Below, piece by piece: positions 12,470 through 25,985 of a stretch of DNA of 64,000 nt. The notes under the pieces were generated by a model, which saw only the letters and a list, made by a program, of their open reading frames with translations, did no database searches and had not been told where the DNA came from. The position numbers were made by a program, and so were the translations under genes. Within the stretch, counting starts at the first letter, position 1; each line of letters begins with the position of its first letter. This DNA is from Epiperipatus broadwayi (lineage: Eukaryota; Onychophora; Udeonychophora; Euonychophora; Peripatidae): positions 179,001 through 243,000 of the forward strand of contig JAQFVV010006305.1 of assembly GCA_028023455.1 (NCBI GenBank), in the 5' to 3' direction.

Positions 12470-14530
12470 CTTCACAATGGTCTCTACAAGATTAATCCAC
12501 CAGTAGTCTTTATTTCATCCATCCATCTCAAATGTCTTTTGCTAGGTCTTTTACAATCTTTTGGGAATCTGTTTAAAAAATTTCAACTTTATATCTATTA
12601 TTATCTTTTTTGGCAATATGTTCAGCTCAGCTTCATTTCAATTTCTTAATCCCTTCAGTGATGTCAGGAATACTATTTGTATCTCATTCATGTAGTTCAT
12701 TTTCAATCCCTTGTCTTGCTCTTATTAAATCTCTTCATACTTCATTGGGTGTTCTGAAATTTCTAAATTGCTCTTTTATTAAGTGTCCAAGTCTCAGATC
12801 TGTAAGTAAGAACTGATAAAACATATTTAATAAAAACCTTCCTTTTCAAATTTATAGGCATATTTCCTTTTAATATTACTTTTACCGAAAGCACTCCATC
12901 CAAGTTTAATACTATAATTAATATTATTCATTACATTTTCATATTTATCAAAATTTTTTTTACAAGTTTTTGTAATAGATAACTTCTAATTCATCATTAT
13001 CAATTTTTATTTTCTCCTTTTTAGAAATCTATTGAATATTATTTTAGTCTTTTTACTATTTATCTTTAGTCCAATTTTGTTACTTTCAATAACTTTTGCA
13101 ACATTTCCTAAAACCTTGAAGCATTATTTGCAAAATCAACCATATCACCTGCAAAATCTAAATGATTTAAATAACCTCCATTTAACTTTTACTCTTAGTT
13201 TTCTATTTAATCCACAAAATAATTCTTGCAAAATTGTTATAAAAAGTTTTGGAGATATAGGAATCATCCTCTCATGTTAATTAAATCACCACTGTTGCAT
13301 TTTGATATTCTTCAGAATATGACAATATCTCCGATTTATTTTTTGATGATCCAATGATTTAATCATGTAGAAATGCTTATAAAATAAAATGTTCTTTCTT
13401 GTTCACAACACCAAAGTATAATGGTAACTCATATTCATTGATTCTTTTTATAACATCTCCCAATACTTAAATGAGATCCACTGTACTACAACTATGTTTA
13501 AATCCCTCTTTTTTTTTTTGGTTAGTTAGAATCCAAAGTTTTCTATAGAAGAGTTGTAATTATCTTGGTAAAGATTTTGCATAAAACTAAGAGAAGAATC
13601 ATTGTTAATTTCTAATATCTTCTTTATTACTTATATATTCAATATTAGTAGTGCATTCTTTCAATTGTCTTATATATCTTTATAATTTAGAATATAACCC
13701 TGCCAATGTTTCTGTCATGTTCTGGAGTGCTTCCCTTCATAGATTTAATTGCATGTCTCACTTCTTCATTTAAAACACTGAGCAATTTAGAAGATGTAAT
13801 AATTATAAGAAATAATTTGTTTTCTTGTTCTTTATTATAATTCTTATTATAAAACTCTTTTACAAACATCATGAGATCATCTCTCCTTTTAATTATAGTT
13901 CCATCTTTTCTTTTTATTGCAGAAATAATTTTTCTTCCAATACCAATATAGTATTCTACACTTTACATACTTTTATTCTCTTCTATAGCTTTCTTTGCCA
14001 ATTCACAATTATATTTCCTTATATAATTATTAACTCATTTTTGTACTATGTTAGAAAACTCTAAATTAATTGTTCTTCTTAATGAATCCTTTAAAAAAAA
14101 AAAAAAATTTCCTCTTTTTTCATCCATCATCTTATCTCAACAGAAAATTTACTAATAAATTGTTTTATTGTACCAGCTATTTTTCTTGTAATTCTTAATG
14201 GAATATCAGTTTTCTTATTGATTTCAATCAATTCTAAACCATTATCAAAATCTGATAATATTTAAAAACTGATTTTCAAATTCTAATTTAAATTCATTGG
14301 AATGTTTCTGAAAATTAATAATATCAATTGTTAATACTGTCTTTCTTAATAGTTTTCATCTCTCTAGTTTTTCATTAACATGTATATTATATCTCACTAA
14401 ACAATAATAACTTCCTGTGTTGAATCTATTAAGAATATTATAATTTTGAAATATGTATTCTCTGTTAATCAAAATATAATCCATTTTTGCTACATCTTCA
14501 TTTCAATGTTTTCATGTCCATTTAGCATTT
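12470..14530 (-). pseudogene. Decayed RTE-like LINE (endonuclease end and reverse transcriptase)
   Basis: Minus-strand reading gives KMDYILINREYIFQNY, NILNRFNTGSYYCLVRY and NEKLER (about 14,505-14,370). This is the conserved end of an APE-type endonuclease of the RTE/'craniofacial development protein 2-like' LINEs. The expected SDH catalytic motif here reads SYY. Further along come LCKIFTKIITTLL and GFKHSCSTVDLI (about 13,590-13,480, RT domain 2), then NHLDFAGDMVDFA (about 13,172-13,131), the altered Y/FADD box. Stops and frameshifts are frequent, the motif-A aspartates are not preserved and no single frame exceeds about 80 codons. It is an old, inactive copy, with no clear 5' end or tail visible. 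Confidence 0.8.
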
Positions 14531-17099
14531 TCCTAAAAAATAAATAAATTATAATATACAATTTTTTTGTGAAAAACTTTTCAAATTGAATAAAATATTT
14601 TTTTTCCCAAATATGTGGTGATAGAAATAAAAAGTGATACATGTAAAATTCACAAGTGTCTTATTTCTGTCATCACAACCACATTTAAGCAATGCATTTT
14701 CATGATTCAACCATTTACCAATTCTAGCTTTAAGATCGTCAATGATAATTATAAAATGTTGCTGGGTCTGATCAAAAGCATTTTGTACATTTCCATAAAA
14801 TTCCTCATATGAAAGCTTTTATAATTCTATTAAATTTTACATTGAATTAACCAAAATGTTTAAAGTAAATTAATATAAATTTCTTTCATATTTGTATTTT
14901 ATTTCTTTATGTGTTCTATGAAAACCAATTTTGCAAATGTATAATAATCTCACATATGATTTTAAAGAAATAAACTAATTTTATAGTAAATTAAAAAATT
15001 AAAGCTTTACTAAACAAGATTACATCAGCTATTTGTTTGTGATATTCTGCCATATCCAGCAATTACATTGTACATTAAAACATTTAAATTTAAAAAAAAA
15101 AAACTATTTCATTTGTAATCATTTCTAATTTATTTATTTAATATTTTTTGAATTACTGATTATAAAAAACACAAATATGAAAATTGCAAACAAAAAGGGA
15201 ATAATAAATCAACACTTCCATAATTATATGAAATTGTTTTTTTATATATAATAAATTTATAATTAGATATGTATGGATGCATGCTTAAAACAAATAATAA
15301 AAATAATACAAAGTTTTTGAATATTATAATATGGGGAAACTATATCTTAGATGAGAAAAAGAAAACATCTACATAATTCTTAGTATTGTTTTAATCTTTT
15401 TATTAGATTTATAGAAGTCTAATTGAATAATGGTTATTGTATTTGTTTGACATAGTCATGATCTGCATGCCAATTTTCAGGTATATTATTTGAAAAAAAA
15501 AATCATATTTTACCTAATTTGAAAATTTTTTCAGGTTACAAGTAGCTCAAATTTTTCTCTTAAATAGCTAAACCATAGCCAACCTAGATAGTCATTTGAT
15601 CAATTGAAATCTAGATATATTTAGATAGACAATAAAAGAAAGAAGGAAACTTTAAATTCTTAATAACCAGAAATTAAAGAATCTCATATGTAATCAATTG
15701 TTCTTCAACATTTATCTTTGATACATTGTTGGAAAAACTTTTATGCTGCAATAGATAATTTAAAAATTATTTTTACTTACCTTTTAATTTTTACTTTCCT
15801 CCCCTTTTCTCTTTCTATATTTATATTATATACAAATTGATTTTATAGTTGCATATTTTTTTAATATGCAGCCAATCATAGCAATTATTAGCATGCCTCC
15901 TCCCCTCCAGTGTCTGTATATGTATCTTTAAAATGTTGGGAGAATTATAGTTATTATAAATTCTATATCATTATATTTATTGTGACCTCAACCTTATCTC
16001 ATTTATTTATTAACTTCACTTTACGTGCGCCAAACTTTACTCTCTATGTGTGTAACCTCAATTTCATTTCATTTATTTCAAGTAGCTAGTCGATTGAATC
16101 CAATATTAACCTTAGGATCAAACAAGGACGACTAGTGTGTTTATCTACTGATATTAATAAGACGAAGTATACCCGGGTGCCAAATTGCAACTATAAATCG
16201 TAATGCCCACCAGAGATCATCATCCATGCTTATGACTATAGAAGATAATGGAGAAAGTAATTAAATTGTCTCAAAAAAAAAGTAATGTTGATAAAACCAT
16301 TCAATTTATTGTGGTCTTAGTTTCAAACCTAGCATCAATTATGCAAATGTTTCATGATAAATTTATTACTAAATGAATAATGAGACAACTTTCTTCCACA
16401 ACTTTAATATAAATATCTGATCTCTAGTGGTAACTACGGAAAATGTTATATACATTTCTAATTTATACATGACTGGAAATAAATTAGTAATCGATGCAGA
16501 GATCTCATAATTTATGCTTATAATATAAAATTATTTAATTTAATATAGGATAAAAATATTATAAATAAATCCTTCCCATTTAATTCTGCTACTTTATTTT
16601 TTGTTCTCAGCCTCTATCACTTTCAATAGCTACAATTATATAACACGGAATGTCTGTGTTATATTCTCTAATCTGATAACTCTTAATCCTATTTCCTTAA
16701 ACACACATATTAGCCTTTCAATCAACTATCAATTCATGATCATTATTATTATAATAGTAATTCCAATTTTATTATTTATACTACTTGACTTCCAAGCTAG
16801 TTCTTAGATTTAATAATCGAACTACTCTTTCTCAAGGTCTAGATCTGCCAACGAGGTGCAATTATGAACGATTACATTGCAATTGATATGATCCCCAAAA
16901 TTTTACTAAATTAAACTTTAATGTGAATTTACCAGTGGGAATCATATTAAATATCGAAAGCAGGAAAGGGATTTTATGTCTGCTCCCAATATTCATAACA
17001 CTGCATTGAACGAAATGACTAAATTTAATAAAACTAAATTGACTATTCTCTGTCATCTTATTCTATTTTATATCATCTGTTTGTCCAAATTTAATTAAT
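14531..17099. other. Intergenic AT-rich DNA
   Basis: No coding motif. A stretch near 15,470-15,760 resembles stretches near 20,410-20,640 and 44,690-44,850 (shared 'TAGCTAAACCATAG..AACCTAGATAGT'-like core), suggesting an uncharacterised dispersed repeat. About 15,980-16,240 is somewhat CpG-richer without an identifiable element. Confidence 0.35.
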
Positions 17100-17330
17100 T
17101 TTAAATCTATTATATTTTACCAAAGTAAACCATGGACATTAATCATATAAATCGATCAAGGAATTACTTATATCAATGAAATATGGAAATAAATCATAAA
17201 AATAGATTATGCAAATCAACTATGAAAATAAATTATGTGAATCAACTATGAAATAAACCAATATAAAATAAATAACGTACATCAATTATTGAATCAATCA
17301 ATATAAAATGAGTAATATAAATTTAAATGT
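17100..17330 (+). repeat. Degenerate AT-rich minisatellite
   Basis: Imperfect tandem units of roughly 30-35 bp built on AAATCAACTATGAAA and AATAAAT, at least five, strongly diverged. Confidence 0.45.
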
Positions 17331-20300
17331 GATCTAATATTAGTTGTAGATATAGGATAGATTCGGGAGATATTTGAAACACTAAAACACAAGACGCATG
17401 TAATTTCATAACAATAACAAATCTTTATTACAATAATAACAATAATAATAATAAGAAATAAAAACGCACACTTATATATAATATCATTACACTCAAATAT
17501 TATATGATATGAGATTTACTAAAGAATGATACTAATGACACATAATACATATTTAAATTAACTAAATTTCTATATAACTGAATCATTGTCTTGACCCATC
17601 TATTAATTGAATATTAAAAATGCTTACGCACGGAATCAGAATTTTGTATTTACGTATAATATAAAAATGCTCTTTTAACTTTGAGAAAACCTATAAATTC
17701 CTGCTCCCCCTTTCATTGCAACCATTATCAATTGGACTATTCCAAAATAATTATCAATTTTAATTATTCTAACAAGCAATAATAAATAATTATCAATTTT
17801 AATTATTCCAACAGGCAATAATCTTTTATATTTCCTATGAAAAGGGTGAGGTGACATGAAAAATCTCTAGTTGGTCCTGCAAATGGGTTTAAGTATAAAA
17901 ACCATAATTTTTCATTCATGCATGCCAAATATTCATGCTTTTCGACCGTATATATTTTGATAGGTCAGCATGTTGCTCCTTCACAAAATCCGACTATAGA
18001 TCGGTCAGCTTTCAAATTAAAATGTCTGTCATCCTCTTCATCAACACACATACATCTGACTGAAATCCTCATCCTGACAAAGCAACTTTTATCCTGCCCT
18101 GCACAAGAAAAATACTCTACATATTTCACAGCACTATGGAGTATTTTATAATGCACACACATCAGCATCTTAGTAAGGAAAATTAAATAAAAACAACTCA
18201 TAACTTCAAATGTCTGCATTAGCCAGAGGGAGGTCTTCTCTGAGACCTAGATTCGTGTTAGCAACTCTTTGTCTACAACACTTACTCTATATAGGCATGC
18301 ACAACATTTTCACACTCTAACAATAACTCAATCAATAATTCCCTACTTTAATAAAAATAAATGGAGCTGGAAACTGGTCCAAGATCTCCTCTGCACTAGT
18401 GAATAAACTATGAGATAGTTATTTCCTATCTATCCCTTCTGAGGTCATAAAATAACTCTACCTCAATAATAGCAAGCATTTATAACTTTACATATACACA
18501 CATACATCAATTACAGTCCAGATAAATGATAAAGACTAACCAGATCTCGAATCAAAACCATGAACTATCTTAATTTAAAAAGTCAAGCACACAGCAACAC
18601 CCATCCACTATTTATATTAATAAAAGATCAAAATATTATAGCATAGCAATGGTTTTCCATATGACCATCTAACCACTTCTCACATCCAATATTAAACATA
18701 AAATTTTGATAATAAAAAAAATATTTTCTATCCCTTTTTTTTTTAAAAAAAAAAAGCATATATACTTCATAGTCATTACATGTTAACAAATTTTAATTCT
18801 TTTTTTACTTCAATGGGTCTTATGGATCAAAATCATTTTTCTTTTCTTTTAACATTTTAAACACTTTTTTAAAAAAAATTAAAATCAATATAATCGTTAG
18901 TTAAAATTTCTATTAAACATGCTACATATTATATAAATAAAGCAACATAAATAATAAATATTAAAAATTATGCTCTTTCCATTGTTTCTTTCCTTCAAAG
19001 CCAAGTTTGAAGACTTGATATTATTGTCCACCAGTTAATTACTATTTAGTTCATTTTGTTTTGGAGATAGCTATAGGCACTATATAAATGCACAGACAGT
19101 TCTTGAATCAAGATGTAGCTACACTGATAATTAAAAGTGGTTTATAAGAGTTCTGATTACTTTTCCATTATGATGAGTTTCTTTCCTGGGTTTGAATTTA
19201 GATGCTTTTTCCTTTTTCCACTTTAGGTTTAAAATACAATCAAAATGAATAGATTTTATTATTAAATATGAATTGGCTATTTAACTTTATATAAAAGTCA
19301 GATTGTTCTCTCTTTAAACGGATTTTGATAAACCAAATATAAATACCAATATACTGCATACAAAGTCTTTTATTAAGAGTTGATTTGCTCAAAATTGACT
19401 TTAGAGAAAGCATTGTACACCTATTATTACTGGATTAGCACTTCATTTTTAAACAATTCATATACACTTCTTAACAAGTTAGGTTGATCTTTTTGAGAGA
19501 AAAAAATCAGAGTAAACCTTCAGAGATAAATTGCCAAGTTAATTTGAATTAGTAAGTCCCCCCTTCACTTTCTTCAGCCTTTTATAGGCAAAGTGAGAAA
19601 AAAAATCTGATTTCTCTAATCTTGATTTCTCTCAGGAATTAACCATTTAAAGACCATTTGTCAACTGTTAGCTTTAACTTCTCATTTGCAGCTCTGATTT
19701 TAACACATGGCCGAAAAAAAATGCTGGGTGATTTATGAAAAACCAATTAAGACTATCTAAGATTGCTGACAATTTTTGCAAAATAAATGTTACCTAAATA
19801 ATTTTTTATTTAAACTTACATTTTGGAGTTGCAAATAACAAATCAAAACAAATTCATTTTACCCTATCTATTAAATAATACAGAACTCAATATATAAATT
19901 TCTATAAAGGAAAAAAATCTATATATCTGCAATATACACACACATATGTATGCAGAACATTAAATAGAAAACTGCTTGTTCAGATCATATGAGCATAAAA
20001 TATCCATTATAATTTCTTATAATCACTTATAACAAGTTCAATTTCAATTTTCACTAACTTTTTTTTAACTGATAAATATTATGATTCAAGAAGATTCCTT
20101 TAGACATATAAATATCTATTTTTCAACTATCATAGCGTGTATAAAAACCACTCCCCCCTTCATTACATAATGCTAGCTATATTTTACAAAAAAAATACAA
20201 ACAGATTCTCTAAATATGTTAGATTTAAACTATACAGTTATTGATTTTTCCAAATAAAACTTTTCAACTTTTCTTAAACTAATAAAAAAAAATTTTTGCC

Positions 20301-21739
20301 TATAAATAGTTCAATTTCTTACCATTGGTTTATATATGAAATAAACCAAGGGTTAAAGTATATAAAGAGATAAGATTTTTTTTTCTGAACAACCAAATGC
20401 TATACTGGGTTCATATTTTGGTCAGGTAAATTTAAAAATTTTCCTAGCAGGATTTTTCTTTCAGTTAGCTAGCCCATAGTAACTCAGTATCTAACTATTC
20501 TAATCTAAAAATTAAAATAAAGATGGAAAACTGCTCAAACGTTTACACTCAAAAGTTAGTAAATCTAGATAGTTCCATTTTCTTTCCTGCTCCTTTCTAG
20601 GAAGATGTTGATCAGACTTTTGTACTGCTATGAAATATTTAAAGGCTGTTTCTACTTAATTTTATCCACATAATTAATATTTTAAATTTGACAAAATATT
20701 TTAAATTAAAAATTGCATTTTACTATTAACTTTAAAATAAAAATTTAAATTCTATAACTTTATTAAAGTATATACAAAATAAATAATCTCTTTATAGTGA
20801 AGTATAATATATAAACCTTTTATTAAGATGACCAAACAATAAAAGATTAGAATGTTTTTATCTTTCATGAATTTTTTTTTTCAATATAAACAAAAAGTTC
20901 TAGAAAGAATTTCGAATTTCTTCAATAAGTTTTTGTTAACAATTAAATGCTCGATTGGATTTGCACAAGTATCATCTTTAAACAGTTTTCACTTTTTGAT
21001 GCTAGCTTTTACTTCACAATGTATAGGACCTGCAAAGAAAATACATAAAGTTAGGTGATAATTTATTAAGTAGTATTAATTAAAATTGAATTGTCTTTTA
21101 AATGTCATGCATGATAATTTTTTATAGAAGGGATATATTTTCAATTTTTTGATATATAATCATTTAAAAGTACAACAGCTAGAAGAACAATTTCAAATCA
21201 GCCTACACATTTTAACTAAATTGATTGTGAAAGAACTGGTATTTATATTTGTAAAATAAAGCCATTTCACTCATATTAACCCTTAAACCGCTAATTATAT
21301 TATTGGTTGTATGAGGTAAAAATCAAATCTTTTAATTGGCCAACTCACAAACTGAAGACAAAGCCTATTGTTAAAACATATTCGCCTATAATATTAAATT
21401 CAACTCAGATACGTTTATAAAAAGTATATTACTAATTTTTCAGGTTATGAAGAGAACGAAAGTTCTTTCAAAAATAAATTGCTATTTATTTATTCTAAAA
21501 TATTCAATTTCGGCAACATAAAAGCTATAATATAAACAAAAAGGTCGACTTTTATGTTATAGAAAAGTATATATTTCTTTTTACTAAATCTTAAATATTT
21601 TTACTAAAATCTTCAATATTTTTCGAAAATAATTTTGTTTTTTTAGTATTCTCTCTGAAAATAATTTGTAATTTCTCAAAATATTCTTTTATAATAATTT
21701 AAATCATATTCGAAATGAAAATCTCAGCATTTTTCTTTA
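17331..21739. other. Intergenic; several short repeats, no gene recognised
   Basis: AT-rich. Contains an (AAT)n-rich tract near 17,420-17,455, a local direct duplication at about 17,742-17,818 (ATAATTATCAATTTTAATTATT twice with flanks) and a moderately GC-rich segment at 17,860-18,480 whose open frames on both strands have no recognisable domain. About 20,410-20,640 belongs to the uncharacterised dispersed repeat also seen near 15.5 and 44.7 kb. Confidence 0.35.
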
Positions 21740-22020
21740 TTTTCTTTGATCAGGCGGTTTCTTTGTTCTTTCCAGCCAATCAGAATGTCTTTTTCGGCTG
21801 AGAGCATGCTAAGAACCAATCACAACTAATGTTCTTTCTTTGTTTAGGTTTAAATGCATTTTTTATTTTTTACTTGTAAAATAATTCGGAAGAGGGCACC
21901 ATCTTACAGAACTTTTAAAAACCTATTCAATACCTGTCAAACGAATATTTTAGCATAAGAACTGGCAGAGTTAGAGTGACGTCAGATGTCGACGAGGAGC
22001 CTTGTAAGAGGCGGGAAAAA
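21740..22020 (+). promoter_or_regulatory. Promoter-like cluster: two CCAAT boxes, CRE, E2F-like site
   Basis: Within about 280 bp lie CCAATCAG (21,776-21,783), CCAATCA (21,816-21,822), a perfect palindromic CRE TGACGTCA (21,977-21,984) and GGCGGGAA (22,010-22,017), the canonical E2F/DP core. The segment is less AT-rich than its surroundings and contains several CpGs. CCAAT, CRE and E2F sites are typical of animal promoters of cell-cycle or housekeeping genes. An ATG at 21,986 opens a short frame (MSTRSLVRGGKK...), and CTTGTAAGA at 22,001-22,009 resembles a splice donor, so a first exon could end near 22,003. I recognise no downstream exon, so the target gene is unknown. Chance clustering is possible. 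Confidence 0.4.
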
Positions 22021-22233
22021 GGTTAAAAGTCTGTACAAAACAAAGTCATTTTATACTGAAAATATATTAAATTAAATGATAATTAAGTATTATTAATTAA
22101 TAATTAAATATAAAGTATTATTTGTCATTATATACACATATATAGATATTGTGAAATATTTTTAATGGATGTTTTAAATGAAAATATTTAATGTGTTGAG
22201 TTATCCTTTTATAATTACTCAATTAGAAAACAC

Positions 22234-22385
22234 TAATGAAAGCCAACTGCTCCCAGGCCAAAAATTCAAGTTAAAATTGACAGGCTGATTGCACTCAAAA
22301 TGAGAATCCATTAAAGCCATTGTAGCTTAATCAACCTGTCAGTTTTCACTAGAACTCTTGGCCTGGGAGCAGTTGGCTTTCATTA
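22234..22385. mobile_element. 152-bp hairpin element with 57-bp inverted arms
   Basis: Arms 22,234-22,290 and 22,329-22,385 are inverted copies: the outer 28 bp (TAATGAAAGCCAACTGCTCC and the next 8 nt) are perfectly complementary and the inner 29 bp match at about three quarters of positions, around a 38-nt loop. The ends read TAATGAAAGC...GCTTTCATTA, so a TA target duplication is possible. It lies 210 bp after the promoter-like cluster. It could be a small MITE or a hairpin-RNA source. The long perfect outer stem is unlike most animal microRNA precursors. Confidence 0.7.
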
Positions 22386-23816
22386 CTTCAGTTCTGGATT
22401 GAGTGCTTTCTAAACGAGAAATTATAAATAGATAACTCCATCACTAACTATATATATATATTTTGTGTGTGTAATTAATGAAGTAAACCATTCTCTCCTT
22501 CAGGCAATGAACAATTTGACAAAGAATCAAAAACAGAATGAATCCACAATATTTTTAAAACTTGTGATGTTTATAAGCTTATCCCTGACAACATTGATAG
22601 AAGTACAGTGAACTCAATATATCAGCCAGATGAAAAATATGCCATGATATTTATTAAATTAATGGAAAAATCAAATCTCACTTTTAATGACTTTGTTTTA
22701 ACAATTAGACTGAAGTTAATAATTGTAAAAATCAAAGTAGTGTAGCTCAATGTTCATGTAAATAATGGAGAAAAACCCTCTCCTTTTCATATACAAAGTT
22801 TTAAAATAATTCAAATAGCTCTACTTGATAAATTTAAATAGCCTTCATTTTGATGTTAATTTTTACATAAAAATATATAGATTGGTTTGAGATCACTCTT
22901 CTAGCAACTGTAGCTTTAAATAATTCTATAAAAAAGTCAAAAGTACAACTGAAAGACTTCATTAACCTACAGTAAAAAACTAGACAACAATTCAATTAAA
23001 GTATCTTGTAATTATCACTTGATTTCTTATACTCTCAATATATATATAGTTTTTACAATAATTCTTTTAATGAACTTCCATTTTTCTCACACTTGCTGTA
23101 AATTATTGATTTGATTATATTTCAGTGGATGTTTTTAATGTAACATTATGCTTTTTGGCTTCTATTATTTCAAGCACTTACATTTTTTTAATGTTTTGTG
23201 TAGCTTTTATTCTTAAATTTATGTTCTATCTCCTTGTATGCAAGTCATTTTCAAGATTTTAATTATTTACATTCTATAACTAAATAAACAAATCAAAGTG
23301 AAAATATCAAAATCATTAGCAGTCCCACAAATACCACCACACACATTTATATTTCCTAAACATTATAAACATGTTGTTGTTTAGCTTTTGTTCTTTTTAT
23401 TATAAAATTTAAGAATAAAAAGTATATAAAGAATCAAAAAAAATGTCAGTATTTGAAATAACAGAAGCAAAAAAATAAAATACAACAATATAAAGTATAT
23501 ATATAATAGAAAAATATATATAAAGACTAACTAAAGTAAACATATACAAAAAAATAAATAAAATACAAACAAAATTACTTATATGTAAAACTACTTTTAT
23601 ATTTTAACAAGAGGACTGGTTTTCATCAGAAAGAAAGAATACAGTAAAACGGCAGTCTGCAAAAATTAGTCATATAGTTTGTATTGTCTACTATATTTAA
23701 TTAATATGTTGAAGTATTTACATTTAGTTTTTTTATACAAATTTTAATATGAATACAGAATATTTTTTGCATATATACATACACATTTATTTATTTATAC
23801 AATTATATATATATAT
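22386..23816. other. Intergenic AT-rich DNA
   Basis: No recognisable motif in any frame. Contains TA-rich microsatellite patches (22,449-22,460, 23,036-23,046, 23,500-23,525). Confidence 0.4.
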
Positions 23817-23930
23817 GGACTCTGCAAGTTTGACCTGGGATCAGAAGATTCCAGGATTGATTCTCACACTCACAGGTTGGTGCGCAAACTTCTTATGAAC
23901 TCCTAAGCAATAAAGCCATGTGTTTTTTTT
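23817..23930 (+). mobile_element. SINE, tRNA-derived (family with CAAGCAATAAA tail), copy 1
   Basis: Shares its plan with 26,756-26,864: a tRNA-like head with a B-box-like CCAGGATTGATTCTC, then a 3' end CCTAAGCAATAAAGCCAT followed by a T run. The A box is diverged (GCAAGTTTGACCTGGGATC region). Immediately downstream, CTGAGTTCGATCCTAG (23,953-23,968) is a second excellent B-box match, perhaps from another SINE fragment. Confidence 0.5.
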
Positions 23931-24421
23931 ATATACATATTGAAGCAGTTGGATCTGAGTTCGATCCTAGCTTCATGACATCTAGCCATAAGCCCACTTC
24001 AAACACATAATACTAACCTTAAATTTCCGATGCAATGGGGCTTTATACGTTCAATCCACGCTAATTTCCATAAAGAAAACTTATTTTATAAATGCATACT
24101 AAAATTAATTAGTTTCAGTTTAAATTGATCAATTCTATTAATAAATTCATGATAGAATTATTCAAGAATTTATATATATAACAACTGCGTGGATTGTGCG
24201 TATATATTTGTAAATACTTAAATATATATAATTGTTTGAAAGTTTCATTACGTCGGGAAAGTTTGATTTTATTTTTAAATAATTTGTTAAAGTTTTATTG
24301 ATTAAAAGCTACATTCTTTCGATAAGCTTTCAGATTTTCCCTTTCCAAAAACAACAGTTAAAGTTTTATTAATTAGAAAAAAGATAAGGATTTCCTAATT
24401 AAAATCATTTTCTGATTTTAA

Positions 24422-24451
24422 GAATTCATTTTCTAATTAGAAAATGAATTC
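24422..24451. repeat. Perfect 30-bp palindrome
   Basis: GAATTCATTTTCTAA is followed directly by its exact reverse complement, with no spacer. It could extrude as a cruciform or mark a rearrangement. A diverged partial copy (ATCATTTTCTGATTTTAAG) lies just upstream. Confidence 0.9.
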
Positions 24452-25739
24452 AAGTTAATGAGTTTGAAAGCCTTATCGAAGGAATGTATCTAAAAACAAC
24501 CAGTAAATCTAAAAACATTGATAATGAAAGAAGCGCTAGCCTGAAGGCATCAGAGGACAGATATATAGCTCTGAAAAGTTTGGAGAGAAAAAAAAAGAAG
24601 CCATATTTGTTGTAGAGAAGTGCAGTGAACTCTATGCATTTAAAAATCATAAGTTTAAATAGTGTTTCGATCATGGTGACGGGCTAAAACATCAGGAATC
24701 TGGCTGCAGTTCTTGAAGTCCCCTGAAATCTTCAATGAAGCTGCTAAATTCTTTCCAGACAAATCATGCTGCCAAAATCAAATAAAGTGCTGTCCAAGTA
24801 ATCGACCGAATGCATGCCTACGTTTTTTACCAACCTAGACATGTAAAATAAGAACCAGCCCCGGAAGAAATGGGTAATGTTTCCAAATGAACCCTAAATT
24901 TCTAGCCAGTTTCGAACTTTACTTTACACTCCCTTTAGAGCTCTTTTATTCTTTAATGTAATAATCTTTATAAAACCTTTTATTCATGCTACTGTAAACT
25001 TATATCGTAATTCTCTCAACCTCTAGTCTTTAAACTTTCTCTTTTCTTACTTGGCGGTTCATTTATTATATATATATATTTGTGTAATTTATTAATGTTG
25101 TTATTTTAATTATATGCCAATAATCTTTCGACTCGATAAACTCCTTTGTTCTATTTGCCTTACGTAGAAAATATAATATTAACTCTGATAATAATTCTCG
25201 CCCATTAGAACTAGATTTATACAGTTCTATCAATCATCGAGTCAAAAGAAATTATTAAATGTTTGTTATTTTTATAGTAAATTATTAGCTCCGTTTTTCA
25301 CCTATGTCCCCAGCTCCTATCTAATTTACAAATGTTTATATATTCATATATATAATGTTAAAATGTTTTTTCTCGTATTCACCAATATTTATTTATTCAC
25401 GTATAATCTAAAATGTTTTTGTAAAAAGGGTAGATAAAGGAATCAACTAAATACATTTTAATTCAGATTGTTTTCACTGTCTATTAATATTCAGGAGGGG
25501 CACAATATTTGGGGCATGATGAATATAATTTTATAATGCGTTAAAATAGTTTTAGTTAAAAGCTCGTTTGACTTTAATTAAATTGATCAAGTCATCACGT
25601 AGAGCATTCTATCACTGGGTTTTATTTTTCAAATGGTGACTAGCAAGTCATCATCTTCAACATTGCTGGCATAGGGCTATCTTTCGTTTCATTAGGCTTG
25701 TCGGTGATAATATTTCTGTTATTTTAATTTATAGAGAAA

Positions 25740-25985
25740 GAAAGCACTTCCTCCTCCGCTCATGTTATATTTGGAACACCAAAGGCTCGTAGTTACGACT
25801 CGGCCTGGCTTTCCCGTGTTCCCATCTTCTTAAAGGGCAGTAAGACTTGTGAAAGACAAGCCGCCATGAGACTTAAACTACCGACCAGCGATTATCTTTC
25901 ATTTTATAGCTCATAATTCGTCAGCACCATTACCTCTCGGTTCCAGTAAAGCCCGCTCTGATGCTCGTAATTCGTGATGAAGTGA
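25740..25985. other. CpG- and GC-richer island with three related 17-mers
   Basis: Visibly higher GC and CpG than its neighbours. Three related words recur: GGCTCGTAGTTACGACT (25,788), AGCTCATAATTCGTCAG (25,910) and TGCTCGTAATTCGTGAT (25,963). No open frame or RNA fold is recognised. It could be a regulatory island or a repeat fragment. Confidence 0.3.

Noticed and set aside
23625-23640. CTGATGA on the minus strand
   Set aside because: No GAAA at hammerhead spacing.
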